Of a stretch of 64,000 bases of DNA, positions 10,978 through 22,498 are shown in pieces; the stretch's first letter is position 1; every line of letters begins with the position of its first letter. Where the stretch lies: NCBI RefSeq assembly GCF_026745355.1, contig NC_079206.1:14647401-14711400 (forward strand). The letters are read 5' to 3'. Origin of the DNA: Beta vulgaris subsp. vulgaris. Taxonomy: Eukaryota; Streptophyta; Magnoliopsida; Caryophyllales; Amaranthaceae. A model generated the notes under the pieces. It saw only the letters and a program-made list of their open reading frames with translations. It was not told the origin of the DNA and did no database searches. The position numbers were made by a program, and so were the translations under genes.

Positions 10978-11305
10978 CTTCCGTGGAAAGGCAAGCCATA
11001 AGTCGCGCTTATAGGCAAGGACAACAAAAAAATATGTTTGTTTATCATCTTATTACTTCGGGGACTTTAGAAGAAAAGAAGTATTGTATGCAGGCATCAA
11101 AGGACCGTTTAGGAGATCTGTTGTTCTTCTCTTCATCTTCATAGGTTGGAGCCACGCACGTAAAGAGTATGGGATCGAGGGTGGTCGTTTCAGAGGATCA
11201 TGTACTGCAAGCCATGATCCATCATGACAAAACCAAGAACATCTTCATGAAGACGGTTTGCCAACCTATATCTGATGATCAAAAGTTTTGGCCTTATGAA
11301 CCTAT

Positions 11306-11948
11306 AGCACTAGCAGCATTATTGTACATATTTGTAGTCCTAGTGTCATGGTTATCTGTAATTCTGATAATTTGTTTTGAAAGTTCAAGATAATTTGTCT
11401 TATGGCTATCACCTGATATACAGAATAAATCTGAGATTATCTTCTCTCTTTTTTTTTCTTTTTCTTTTCTGCCTTTTATACTGTGTGCAGGACGAAATCT
11501 TCATGTTTATAGTTGCTGTTGGGCAAAACTCATCATACTGCATTTATCTGATGACAAAACTCAAGCTTAAAGACATTAATTCCCTATAAAAACTACTCTT
11601 CCAAACTATTAGTGTTCCAAACACCACTTTGTATCAAAAACCTGACCTGTTTGACAAACTAATATAATAACCTCGCCGTCGTATAAGCCTACAATTAATT
11701 TTACATAATCTAACATTTTTATGTCAAATTCAACTCAAAGTCGAATACAATATTTTTGTTGCTACACGGAAAAAACTTTATCTATCCATTGATTAGATAA
11801 CCCACGTACTACCCCGATCCGAGATACCAAACCTTATTTATTTCACATTTTTAATATATTTTTGGCAGTCATCTACTCATCTCCCTTAAAATCTCAACAC
11901 TACTTTTCCTTACGTTTTCCATTATAATCTCTCTCTTCAAATTACAGT
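11306..11948. other. Intergenic spacer upstream of AGM1
   Basis: This AT-rich spacer separates the end of the CLSY-like pseudogene from the AGM1 start. The last roughly 100 bases are CT-rich and would suit promoter and 5' UTR. I see no gene or clear repeat in it. Confidence 0.4.
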
Positions 11949-14900
11949 ATGAACGAAGAACAGCGTTCCCTTCTTCTACAATCTTCCTCCCACTTCCCAC
12001 CCCCTAAAGGTATGATCTTTCTCTACAAAATCCCCTTCCAATTTCATTAGAACTTTTGGATCAAATAACCAAAGTTTCTGTCTTTAAATATAAAAATGCA
12101 GGGGTGAAATTATCCTATGGAACAGCAGGATTCAGAGCAGATGCAACACTTCTAAGATCAACGGTGTACAGAGTAGGAATCTTGGCTGCTTTAAGATCTC
12201 TGAAAACTCAATCAGTGATTGGATTGATGATCACAGCTTCACATAACAAGGTTTCTGATAATGGAGTCAAAATAGCAGACCCTAATGGTGGAATGTTGTC
12301 TCAACAATGGGAGCCCTTTGCTGATGCACTTGTTAATGCTTCTGATCCCAATCAACTTCTTCAGGTTTCTTTCTCTCTCTTTACTCATAACTTTCTTCTT
12401 TTTCTGAGTTTTGTTTGTTTTCTCAAGTCTCACAATGTGAGTTTTTTCTTATTGCAATTGTATTCAAGTTACAATTTTTTTTTGTGGGTGTGATTAAAAT
12501 GTGTAAATTTATATTTGTGTTAATCATATATTTAATAGGTTGAGTGGGATACTGGAGTTGAATTCTCCAATGAGAAGAAAAAAAATGTGAAGAAATTTTT
12601 ATGTTATCTAAGATTTTGCTGGAGATAGGAGTAATTCTGAGATATCCTCATGATCATAGTTGTTTAATCTTACCTCATATATCATTTTGGTATGCTGTTG
12701 TCATTACCCTTATTGTTGTGGAAGTTGGAATGTTGGGTCTTTATTTTTTTTCTCATTTTATGGTTTTTTAGATGGAATAATTCATGCTAATTTGTTATGG
12801 TGATGAACATGAAATATGAATATCCTTTTTTATTAAGCTACATTCTGCTTTTGACTGAAGATTGGGCTGGTTGTGGGTTGTTGCAGCTTATTGATGATTT
12901 CGTGAGGAAAGAGGGCATCTCATTTGATAATGGCCGGCCAGCAGAGATCTTGCTGGGAAGAGACACTCGGCCCAGCGGAGAATCGCTCGTTGATGCTGCA
13001 AGACAAGTAATACTTTTCATTTCATGTGCAATCTTTTGTTCCAGTGATGCTAATTCTGTACTTAGTTAAATGGTTGCCGAAGGTCTAAATGATTTATGCC
13101 TTCCTTTTAGGGTATCAGCTCTATAATCGGTGCAATCTCCCATGATATGGGCGTTTTAACCACACCACAATTACATTGGATGGTCCGTGCCAGGAACATG
13201 GGTATAAAATCAACTGAGCATGATTACTTTCAGCAGCTCTCACATTCTTACAAGTTAGTAGTGCACGCACCATGCAAGTGTTTACTACATTTCTTCTACT
13301 CAATTCGTATCAACAATGCCAAACAAGTGCCTTCTTAGAAGTTAGATCGCCTAATGAGTACCGTTGCTTTAATTGATTTAGGTGCTTAGTGGAGTTGATC
13401 CCAAATGGAAAAGATGCGAGCAAATCCAATGATAAAGTGGTGGTTGATGGGGCTAATGGAGTAGGAGGTGATAAACTTGAAGTATTGAAAGATTTATGTG
13501 GTGGTCTGATAATAGAAGTGAGAAATTCCAGCAAAGGAGAAGGTGCTCTGAATGAAGGAGTCGGAGCTGATTTTGTGCAGAAAGAGAAGGTTGTACCTTC
13601 TGGGTTCAGCCCTAGTGAAATTGGCCTGAGGTTAGTCGTATACCCGTTCACTTTGTTTTATGGTCTTTAATGTTGCTTTTACTTCATCAAACATGCAGTC
13701 CATATCTGGTGTTTGTTAGGGGAATTGAAGCCTTCATTGAACTACTTGAGAATCTAGGATGTGCTAGCTTGGTTAGCTGCTAAATTCTGATGCAGAAGAC
13801 ATATTACATATGTATCTGACTGCAACCTTCAAAACACCCCCACGCCATGGAATTTTGTCTTGCTTTTTTGGGGATAGGGTTAACTGTTAATGGAGTAGAT
13901 ACCCATGCATTGATTGGTTTATTTTACTAGTGATACATTCTTTTATTCTATATACTATGCTACTGGTAATGTCAAGACCTCAACCTGGTGTAGAAAAAAA
14001 AAATTCACATATCAAGCGCATTCTTTTTGACTGGCATAGCTTTAGAAAGTGGATTGAATGCCAAGCTTAAAGTATAGTATCATGGAGAATTGGAATTTGA
14101 CAAATTTTTTGTAGGAAAAAAAATTAATGTTTATGGTTAATGGCAACATAGAATTTTTCTTATGATGTCTGCCTGTATATACCTCATGTAACTTTGTTGA
14201 GAAAATGGCTCTCAGCTGCCTACTGTACGTTGCTGTTCTGTGACATTGAAATGAATGATTTTAAGACAAATCTAAGTGGTTCTTTTCACTTGAAAGTAAT
14301 CTCTTGCACCTTGAAAGTAATATCTTACACTAGATTTCATATTCCTGATTCTCATGGCTGATATGAAGCCCAACTGTAGCTTTTTTGCTACATCTTTGGA
14401 CTAGATCTTCAATCAATAAATTTCACTAGTTAGTGTTTAGGTTAACAAATTTTCAATTATGTTGAGTAAATTGTTTAAATAGGGAGCAACGCTAACTGTT
14501 GAGATGGTTCTAGCATTCCAGGTGTGCAAGTTTAGATGGTGATGCAGATAGGCTTGTGTACTTTCTTCTGCAACCAGACAGTAAGATGATTGACCTTGTT
14601 GATGGTGACAAGATGTTATCATTGTTTGCTCTTTTTATTAAAGAGCAATTAAATGTTCTCAAAGACAACGAAAATGAAACACCTTGTGATCCTTATCGTC
14701 CAAGTCTGGGCATAGTGCAAACTGCCTATGCCAATGGGGCATCAACCTCTTATCTGAAGAAATTGGGGTTAGATATTTTTATCACTCCAACTGGAGTAAA
14801 GTATTTACATGAAAAGGCTTCTGAATATGATATTGGTATATACTTTGAAGCAAATGGCCATGGCACCATATTGTTTTCTGATAGAATTCTATCTTGGTTG

Positions 14901-17415
14901 GAGGCTAGAAATAGTGAGCTCTCTTCCTCTTCTACAGGTCGGTTGATATATAATTCTATTATCATAACTTCTTTTAGTCTGTAATAATCGAACTTCCTAC
15001 TAACTTTCTTGCCTTTATCAAGCTCAGAAAGTCAAAAGGCGGTGTTGAGATTATTAGCTGTCAGTAAGTTGATCAATCAGGCCGTTGGTGATGCATTGAG
15101 TGGATTGCTATTGGTGGAAGCTATCCTACTACATACAGGATGGTCAATTCAGAAATGGAATGAACTCTATATAGATCTGCCTAGCAGACAGCTTAAGGTT
15201 TGCTACTTCGTTGTATTCTTCATATAGAAGTAATATATAACATTCTCATTGTTGGATGCAGAGAACCTTCAATAACGGCCAGCCTAGCTTCTTTTTGTCC
15301 TTCACATCGTCTAGCATCTTTCTGGCACTTGTTCTATCATACATTAATTTATGACAAATGCTTCTCTCGTTTCTGTTATTTCTAATGCCAGAAATCCCCA
15401 TCTTTTGGCTGGTTGTGTAGTAACCGAGTGGAAGTATTTTCTCTGGCTGAAAAGTGCTATTATCTGACATAGCTGGAGCACTTTAGTGAAAAAAATTAAA
15501 GATTGAAAATGGACTTTGCATTGATAATTGGGAAATTACAGAAGATAAGATGGAATACCAAGCATTCGAGTTGCCTGATTCACTCCCAAGAGAACTTAAC
15601 CAAATTAATATCTCTTACAGTTTTCAGCATTATTTCCCTCTTCCTAATCTTCACTATTTTTACAATTTCTTCTCTAACTTTTTTCCTAACTTCTTGAAGC
15701 TATCCACAACTAACTTATAACGATATTGCCTAATGTACCCTCTCCCTGAATATCAGTTCTTAGCAAAATGTTGTAATCGGAGTTTTCCCTGTAACTAAGG
15801 GATGGGTGCTTGTATAAACAGTGGGCTGTTAAGCTTCGTGTTGCTTATTTATTGAAATTTAATACTGCTGAAATGATCTGATTTATCAAGATATATCCAA
15901 ATATCCATAATCTTGGGCAATCCTGATTTTACCATAGATCTGGCATATTTAATCCTTAAACAACCTTTGAAATCGGCAATTTCTCTTAATGTTAATGCAG
16001 AATAAGCTTCATTATCCTGCGGTTTCTGCCTTCTTTTGATGTAGAAGGATTATTCTGTATATCAACTCCTGCATCTGGAAATCTTTGGCACTATCTGTTT
16101 TATTTTCTTCTTGTTGAGTACACTCTAATTTGTTGGGTTCATCAGCAGACTGCTGGTGACATTTTGATATGTCCTGCGTATTTGATGTATAGTGATTTGT
16201 GCTCCGACCTTGTTAACAGTAGACAATGGCCATAGTTATATTGTGGAAACTGGAGAAATATTTTTTCGACTTTCTGCAGTTGCAAATTATTTCTTTTTTC
16301 TTGCTGTCTCATTCATGGATGCATAATTTAGCTAAGTTCCACCAGTTTTGGAGGCTTTTACTGCCTTCAAATGAACAAGCCAAGTTTCACCAGGCACCAG
16401 TAGTATACATGATCCTAAGGAAAAGGATTAAAGTACCCTTTACTAGTTACTACCTATTGACCATAAATCACGAGTGATGGGAATTTGTGTCTTATTTTGT
16501 ATTCCCTCCGTCTTTAATTAGTTGCTACATTGTTGTAGGCACAAGTATTTAGGAAAGGAGAAAAGTTGTAGTAGAGACCATAACTTTATAGGAAAATGAC
16601 AAATATTAGGGAGTTCTAGGTAGGAAGATGATAAATGTAAAGGGGAATATTGGTACTTTTTGGTGAATCATGATTACCAGATAAAAAATATTGCGAGTAA
16701 AAGGAGACATCTATTTATGGAAAATGCAGCAAGTAGCAGAAGATGGAGGGAGTATTTTGTCATGTACCTAGATATTAGGAGCTATGACAAACTCTTTCCA
16801 ATTGGTACTCTAGCAAATTTATGACTTGTATCTTGTGATAAACAACAATTAAGTATTCGTGAATTGCTTACTTCTTTCTTTAAGTGTAGGTTACTACTCT
16901 AGTAAAGTTCTCGCATGGTCATCCTTTTCTTTATCGGAATTTCAGGTCAAGGTTGTCGACAGAACAGCTGTTGTCACTGCAAATGCTGAGACTGTAGTTG
17001 TGCAGCCTGCTGGCATCCAAGAAGCAATTGACACTGAAACTGGTAAAAACTCCTCTCTAGTTATTTGAGCTCGAATGTTCATTTGGGTTATTGACGAAAA
17101 AGTAAAATGTATACATTTTGTGTGTAGCTGCTGCCTGCTATAATTAAGATTCTTGTTCTTGTTTAATGATGTTCCCATTTTTTCATTTGATCGTTAGTCA
17201 TAAGAAACCCCATCTCTCTCTCAAATAATTATTGACATGTAAATTTCTTGTGAGCAGCAAAGTATTGTCATGGCCGATGTTTTATCCGACCCTCGGGTAC
17301 AGAGGACGTCATTCGGGTGTATGCAGAAGCTGCCTCCCAAGAAGAGGCCGATAGTCTAGCTAATGCAGTAGCAAAGATTGTAGATCAGTTCCTTGGATCT
17401 GGTAGCTCTCAATGA
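11949..17415 (+). CDS. AGM1: Phosphoacetylglucosamine mutase, nine exons, complete
   Basis: The exons are 11949-12009, 12102-12364, 12887-13006, 13111-13253, 13382-13630, 14522-14937, 15028-15197, 16946-17042 and 17258-17415. All use GT-AG introns in consistent phase and give 558 residues, close to the roughly 556 of Arabidopsis DRT101. The enzyme converts GlcNAc-6-phosphate to GlcNAc-1-phosphate in the cytosol, a step of UDP-GlcNAc synthesis for protein glycosylation and GPI anchors. The family signatures are intact: the active-site serine loop [12 protein letters not shown] (exon 2), the Mg-binding loop DGDADR (exon 6), the sugar-binding EANGHG (exon 6) and the phosphate-binding FIRPSGTED (exon 9). 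The exon 6/7 border could alternatively use a donor six bases later, also in frame with a different acceptor. Intron 7 (1.75 kb) contains a Stowaway MITE. No damage is seen. Confidence 0.95.
16502..16752. mobile_element. Stowaway-type MITE in AGM1 intron 7
   Basis: The ends TTCCCTCCGTCTTTAATTAG and the complement of CTCCCTCCATCTTCTGCTAC are inverted. TA flanks both sides (16500-16501, 16753-16754). The CTCCCTCCGT start and TA duplication define Stowaway (Tc1/mariner-derived). It is non-coding and lies about 190 bp before exon 8. Confidence 0.8.
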
Positions 17416-18254
17416 ACAAGTTGCTGCTTCGCCATCTCGCTTTTATCGTTCCAGAAACAATTGTTACATCCTTTTTACCTCAGCTAATCCCTTTCTAGAA
17501 ATCCTTAATCTTCGTTGAAGACCCTTTTTTTTTTGTTAAACGTTTTACTGATTTGGTTATATGTTTAATTCATTTCCTTGATTGAACATGAGCGTGTTGG
17601 AGTATTTTAGTTACTTTAGTTATGGAACTGATTGAGTATCGTAGTTGGGCATCATGAAAAGGTAGCCTTGATAATACATTTCCTGCAAACTAAATCTGTA
17701 GTCGGCTTCTCGCATATGCCACAAGAGGGGGGAAAAACGTGAACGTCAAAGTTCATCCTTTTTCCCCCTAAAGTACATATATAAATAGTTAAATACTAAT
17801 GGTTCATGTAGAAGAGGAATTGTTTGTAAACGAGAGTATGCCATACTTCTGTGGTCAAGAGCTAGATGATCAAGGAGTATGAACGCAGTAAACGTCGTAA
17901 TTGTGGTCAAGTACTAGATAATCATGAACAGCTAAAAACAAGTGTTTCAATGCATATGGCACTTCACATTTCAGCTCTATGTCATTGAACAAAACTAGAC
18001 AAAAACTATAGCTTTTGTACAAACTAACTTAGTGGCACACTAATTACCATATGCAAATGCAACCAGTTCAAGTGTGAAACACTAAGCTTTTCTGCATAAA
18101 CAATAAAACAAAGCACACAAACAGAAAAGTTTCAAATCCATCAGCAAATATGGCAATTCCCCTTGAAATTTTTCTGCTGTCAACATTTACGTAACGGGTA
18201 TCATTCTGGACTATAGTTGAATACTTGAATCAATGAGTGCAGCCAGTGATTTAA
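17416..18254. other. AGM1 3' region and spacer
   Basis: This is the AGM1 3' UTR with T-rich stretches, then AT-rich spacer up to the MITE at 18255. No further gene or RNA is recognised. Confidence 0.4.
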
Positions 18255-18606
18255 GGCTATGTTTAGTTCACCTGAAATTTTCTAATCTGAACTTATCTGA
18301 TCTGATCTGAACTTATTTTTTCTGTTCTGATCTGATCTGAACTGATCAGATAACAAGATCTTATCTTTTAGATTTTTCTCAATATATAAGAAAAAAAAAA
18401 GTCATGTGGGGTCTTGTTTGATTCGTCTCAATGAGTACTTTATTAATATTCAATTATTATAATTTTTACTAATATGTAACGAAAGATATAGTGATTTTTA
18501 AATATAAGCATGATCTGAACTGATCTGATCTGATCTGAACTAATTTTTTCTGATCTGATCTGATTAGATCTGAAATAAGCAAAAATAAGGTGAACTGAAC
18601 ATAGCC
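18255..18606. mobile_element. Tourist-like (PIF/Harbinger) MITE, 352 bp
   Basis: The ends GGCTATGTTTAGTTCACC and GGTGAACTGAACATAGCC are inverted, and TAA duplications flank it (18252-18254, 18607-18609). Both subterminal zones carry runs of TGATCTGATCTGAAC-type words. It is non-coding. Confidence 0.85.
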
Positions 18607-18609
18607 TAA

Positions 18610-20044
18610 ACATGGGGATCAAACATCACCTGGCTTTTCACTCCGTCATCCAGTACCAAATTTATCAACCATTCATCCTTTCATCCCAAATCTCATGGAT
18701 TGATAGACAATAGCATTGCTTGTAGTCATAGCCTCAAACTAACTTCAATTCCAAAGTGAGGCGGAAACGTGATACCAAAGAAGAATAATAGCCAAAAATA
18801 ACTATTTATACGCAAGGATGCTTATCTTCATGGTAGACAAAATTCAGAGTACGAGTTTACGAAATAATCACATAGAAGGGAGGAATTCACTGACTTGTTC
18901 AGTAAGGAAGATAAAATTTCTGCTAGAGAGCATGCTGAAGCATGAATTTCCATCTAAATACCATCTATATATAATTACAGAACCACCTATCCTCAAGTTC
19001 CAACGGCAAAATAACTTCTTGCACCCAATTGTATCAAGGATGGTGCTCCTAGTCAAAGTGTATGCACCCCTAATGAACACTCGCACCTCCATGCGTCTAC
19101 TTGCTGTGCAAGCTAAACCAGGTTCCCCATATCCGCATTGCCTTTGCCCCTACATTATTTTTCTCCATATTTCAAGACACAAATTAATCGAAAGACATGA
19201 AAGCCAAGGGTTATATTCAAATCCTTCAAAGGGATGCTGATGGAAAAAAACTCACAAACTTCCAGCCATTACATGCTTAATCCACAGTCCCTGCAATCTA
19301 CCTCCCAAAATTTGCTTACAAGAAGACTAATGAACAAAATTGTTCAATATTAAGGAAAATAAACCACAATTTTCAATCAACTAAAACCAAGAGTGTGTTT
19401 GGTTGGGTGTAAAATCTTTTCCTTGAAAATTCGTTTTCCCATTTCTTATGTTCGATTTGTAGAGGATGGAAAACAGTTTTCCGAAAAAACAATTTTCCTT
19501 GTCAGAGGGAAAAACACACATCATCCTCCCCATTCTTCCCCTCTCTCCCACCTATCCTCCCCGATTCCATTACATTCCAGTATTCCAGACAACGAAAAAC
19601 TAAGCTACAATTACTTTCCTTAAAGAAACGAAGCCTAAATTCTCAACTCAAAATTACACAAACTAAATAATCACATAGAGCTACTCAAAGAGATATCCAA
19701 CGGTGCAATATCTACTCAACAATCATAGTTTTGTTAAAAGAAACTTCATTTGTTGCAATTTGTTAGACCCAAATTTCTTTTGCACATGTTGTATGACTCA
19801 ACTCAACTATCACATATTCACATAGAGCTTAAAAATAAAAACAAGAACAAAAATCAAGATAAGAATAAAAGTGAGTCCATTAGTAAAGCCAACAATCCCA
19901 TCAATCTTTTTCACTCCCATAAATCATAATGAAATTATCATCTTCAGAGTTCATAACAGACATTAAAACTACAAGTATAAAATTAAAAAAAAAAAAAAAA
20001 ACCAAATGTTGAATTCCAATTACATGGAAGAAAGCACAATATGA
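18610..20044. other. Spacer, no recognised gene
   Basis: Open frames here (for example 18818-19240) show no recognisable domain, and the stretch has no convincing splice structure. Around 19390-19640 a GTGTGTTTGG...-like start and a possible inverted end hint at another MITE, but the match is weak. A poly(A) tract lies at 19985-20001. Confidence 0.3.
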
Positions 20045-20326
20045 TCAGAAAACAACCCGGAATTGTGGGGCATTAGAATCAGCAGTGGGTAGAATTTCCC
20101 AACGACAAGGCTCCAGTTCTTCAGAAACGGGGCAGTACCCGGCAAGCGTAACCTTATCTGCAGAAGCTGCAATCGACCCGAATTCAAATACGGTAACTTC
20201 AGTCGGAGCAGGGCGTCGGACCTCCATTGCTCCGTTCATCCCTTCTACAGAATCACCGCCTTTTGATTTTTCGGGTGCTTTTGTATCGGCTGTCGGATTC
20301 TTGCGCTTCCACCATAGAAAACCCAT
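20045..20326 (-). CDS. Small conserved plant protein, 93 residues, intronless
   Basis: The ATG at 20326 opens a 93-codon frame ending in TGA at 20045. The start MGFLWWKRKNP is followed by a low-complexity Pro/Lys/Glu linker and a compact C-terminal part, VTVFEFGSIAASADKVTLAG then CPVSEELEPCRWEILP, ending APQFRVVF. The codon pattern and well-formed C-terminus look like a real protein. I believe related small proteins occur in other dicots, but I cannot name a family or function. There is no signal peptide or membrane span. About 200 bases upstream a retroposon (20547-21133) has inserted and may alter the promoter. Confidence 0.65.
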   Translation of the reverse strand: MGFLWWKRKNPTADTKAPEKSKGGDSVEGMNGAMEVRRPAPTEVTVFEFGSIAASADKVTLAGYCPVSEELEPCRWEILPTADSNAPQFRVVF

Positions 20327-20546
20327 TTGGGTAATTGGTAATAGTAACGGGCGAGGAAAGAGAGAAGAGTGTGTTTACTGTTTGGGTGTAGGAATTTCGG
20401 AAAGGGTTTATCTTTATCTTTCACAAAGGATAGGGAGAACTCAAAGGAGGGTTTTTTATTTTTCGCCTTGTTTTTTTCCATTATACTCTTGTGTTTTTAT
20501 ATTTCATGGATGTAGATTTACATCATCTACAATGATGTTTTAGGTT

Positions 20547-21133
20547 AAAAAAACCCTAGCCTCCTCTCTCTTTTTCTCTCTCTCAAACCCTAGCCTCTTC
20601 TACCCTTTCTTCATCAATTAGGGGCTGCCATGGATGTTTTCATCCATGGTAAGCCCCTTTTCCCCTTTTATTTCCAGTTTTTAATTTATTTTCTTGTTTT
20701 GTTCAATAAATTAGTATCTCTTTATGAGATTTTCTCAAACCCTGTTATGGGGTTTTTAGTTTCTGTTTTGGAAATCTCCTTCTCCCCTATGGGAGTTGTG
20801 AGTATGGATCTTTTGTTTTTATGTATGAGAAATTATTCTCATTCGTTGAAGTTCGAGACTCAACATGAAGGTATTGGAATCTCAGATGCGGTCAACCTGA
20901 TTCAATCAAGAATGTTCTTCCCAAACTATATCAGAATGATAGACTTCCTCATCAATAGCTGCTTGATTCAGCAAATACAAGAGGGCAGTGCTGTATTGTT
21001 CGATCTGGTTCATTGTAGTTTCTTCGAAGACGAATTTGATTTAGTCTTGTTTAATTGTATCTTGTTTTACTTTAATACCTATTGTAGATGCCGTTTGGCC
21101 TTCAATTAATGAAATTTCTCTTTCAAAAAAAAA
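20547..21133 (+). mobile_element. Poly(A)-ended retroposon (short LINE derivative or SINE-like), 587 bp
   Basis: The stretch is flanked by the 16-bp direct repeat AATGATGTTTTAGGTT (20531-20546 and 21134-21149) and ends in an A-run just before the second copy. That is the mark of LINE-mediated insertion. It starts near AACCCTAGCCTCCTC and ends AATGAAATTTCTCTTTC(A)n, an ending like plant LINE 3' ends. The 159-codon frame inside (20630-21109) shows no domain. It could be an internally deleted LINE, a SINE or a retrocopy of an unidentified transcript. Confidence 0.75.
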
Positions 21134-21213
21134 AATGATGTTTTAGGTTGACCCCTGATTGAAGGGCCTTCTTAGATTTTCTCTCCTTATCAAAAAGAAA
21201 TTGGATGTAGATA

Positions 21214-21851
21214 TAGTGTCCTTGGTTACTAGTCATAAATATCGGTAATGATAGTGATATTTAGGGATCGTTTGGTTTAAAATATGTAATGGAAAAAAAT
21301 AAAAAAGGAAAATGATAATAAAATTAATTATATTTGTTGGGTGTTTGGTTCAAGCCATGGAATGGTAATCATTACCACCATGCACCAACTAATGGATTTT
21401 GTTACTTGAGGGGGAGGGGAGGTAACAAATTGGGAGAGTTCATTACCACCAAGTAATGGTAATTGATTGGTAAGGGGTTGAACCAAACATGAAGAAAGGG
21501 AATCGTTAATTGATTTCGTTATTTGAACCCTAAAATTAGTGAACCAGACGAGCTCTTAGTGTAAATTTGTAAAGAAATTCTCATGTTATTCACCATGAAA
21601 ATGAAACTTCATCACATGAGTTTCTTTTTATAAATTTTGATTATCTTTTCGCGCTGACCCTACTTCCGATACAATCGCCACCCAATACCACATTTCCAAA
21701 TGGTAATGGATAGTAATGAGATTTCATGAAAAATATGAATATATTGGGATTGAGTAGCATTACCATAGATAATGACATTGGATTTCTAATACAAATTTAC
21801 ACCATAATACATTACCATTCCCACCATTTATGGCTTCTTACCAAGCAGACT
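21214..21851. mobile_element. MITE (GTAATG-rich TIR family), interrupted by another MITE
   Basis: The right half (AGTGTAAATTTGTAAAG ... ATTACCATTCCCACCATTTA) is closely similar to the intact element at 25096-25410. The left end (CCTTGGTTACTAGTC ... GGTAATGATAGTG) matches the left part of that copy. The join is split by the element at 21264-21555. Outer borders are approximate. Confidence 0.65.
21264..21555. mobile_element. PIF/Harbinger-like MITE nested in the MITE at 21214-21851
   Basis: The ends GGGATCGTTTGGTT and AACCAGACGAGCTC are imperfect inverted repeats, and TTA flanks both sides (21261-21263, 21556-21558). Removing it with one TTA restores ATATTTAGTGTAAATTTG, the sequence found in the related uninterrupted element near 25140. 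Confidence 0.75.
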
Positions 21852-22038
21852 ATTGTGTTTTTATAAATCATAAAATAAAATGCAATAGGACTTCAAAATA
21901 ATTGTAATTAGATTATTTAGTGGTTATTTATACTTTCGATACACTATCCAACATTTTAGAGCCTTATCTTGATATGAATTCAAAAGAATGTTAACAACTA
22001 ACAAGTTCAGATGAGTTCAATTTAGAGTTAAGAAGATC

Positions 22039-22039
<1 letters not shown>

Positions 22040-22071
<32 letters not shown>

Positions 22072-22082
22072 ATATATATATA
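22040..22082. repeat. (AT)n microsatellite
   Basis: About 20 AT units with one interruption. A shorter run lies at 22505-22527. Together they flank the element at 22096-22498. Confidence 0.9.
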
Positions 22083-22095
22083 TTAAACCTATATA

Positions 22096-22498
22096 GGGTT
22101 GGGTTCTAGTGAGAACCCTCTTATGGTGAGAACCGTGAGAACCCCTTAAAATAAGCAAAAACTTCCTAAAATGAGCAAAAAAAGTAACAAATGAGTAAAA
22201 ATATAAAATGAGTAGAAAACATTAAGTTATCAAAAACGTAAAATGTACAAAAATGTAAAGAAGAAAAACGTAAAATGAGCATAAAAAAGTTCAATGAGAA
22301 AAAAAAAGTAAAATGACCAAAACGTAAAATGAGCAAAAACGTTGATAAATGAGTACAAAGTTGTTAAATGAGCAAAACCATAAAATAAGTGAAACAAAAA
22401 TTGAGCAAAAATGTTATGAAGTGATCAAAATCTTCGTAAAATGAGGAAAAATGAGTGGTTCTCACGGTTCTCACCATAAGGGTGGTTCTCATATGAAC
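22096..22498. mobile_element. MULE-like MITE (403 bp)
   Basis: The direct repeats TTAAACCTATATA lie at 22083-22095 and 22499-22511. The ends share inverted GGTTCTCACGGTTCTCACC-type sequence over about 45 bp, allowing a small gap. The core is an irregular series of AAAATGAGCAAAAACGT words. No coding content. Long TIRs and a duplication of 9 bp or more suggest Mutator type; 13 bp is longer than usual and could be partly chance in AT-rich DNA. Confidence 0.6.

Larger units (their letters stand above)
3838..11305 (+). pseudogene. SNF2-family CLASSY-like (CLSY) chromatin remodeller pseudogene
   Basis: Segments of a plant-specific SNF2 ATPase of the CLSY type can be read in order. They are a decayed motif I region (GCIICHAPRTRTHLAIVLL, about 4125-4185), PVIIAPYSMLHTWEEEFARW (split at 4252/8630), PFQNNFEELRTTIGLVREQF (8897-8956), VLRPSDLQKRFFARL (about 9106-9150), and the helicase C half (VFGQYLPPLKFMGELLKHLF; ASRVVLLDVVWNPSV ... 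ERQAISRAYRQGQQ; TSGTLEEKKYCMQASKDRLG). The tail SEDHVLQAMIHHDKTKNIF lies near 11187-11245. In plants CLSY proteins recruit Pol IV for RNA-directed DNA methylation. This copy is dead: the Walker A is lost, the stretch between the lysine near 8895 and PFQNN (which should hold the DEAH-like box) is deleted, there are several stops, and two transposons interrupt it. The N-terminal half is not visible. Confidence 0.85.

Noticed and set aside
18818..19240. 140-codon plus-strand frame
   Set aside because: No recognisable motif, no splice or promoter context, and a similar-length frame on the opposite strand.
20630..21109. 159-codon frame as a real gene
   Set aside because: It lies wholly within a retroposon bounded by target duplications and shows no domain; composition is hydrophobic by chance.
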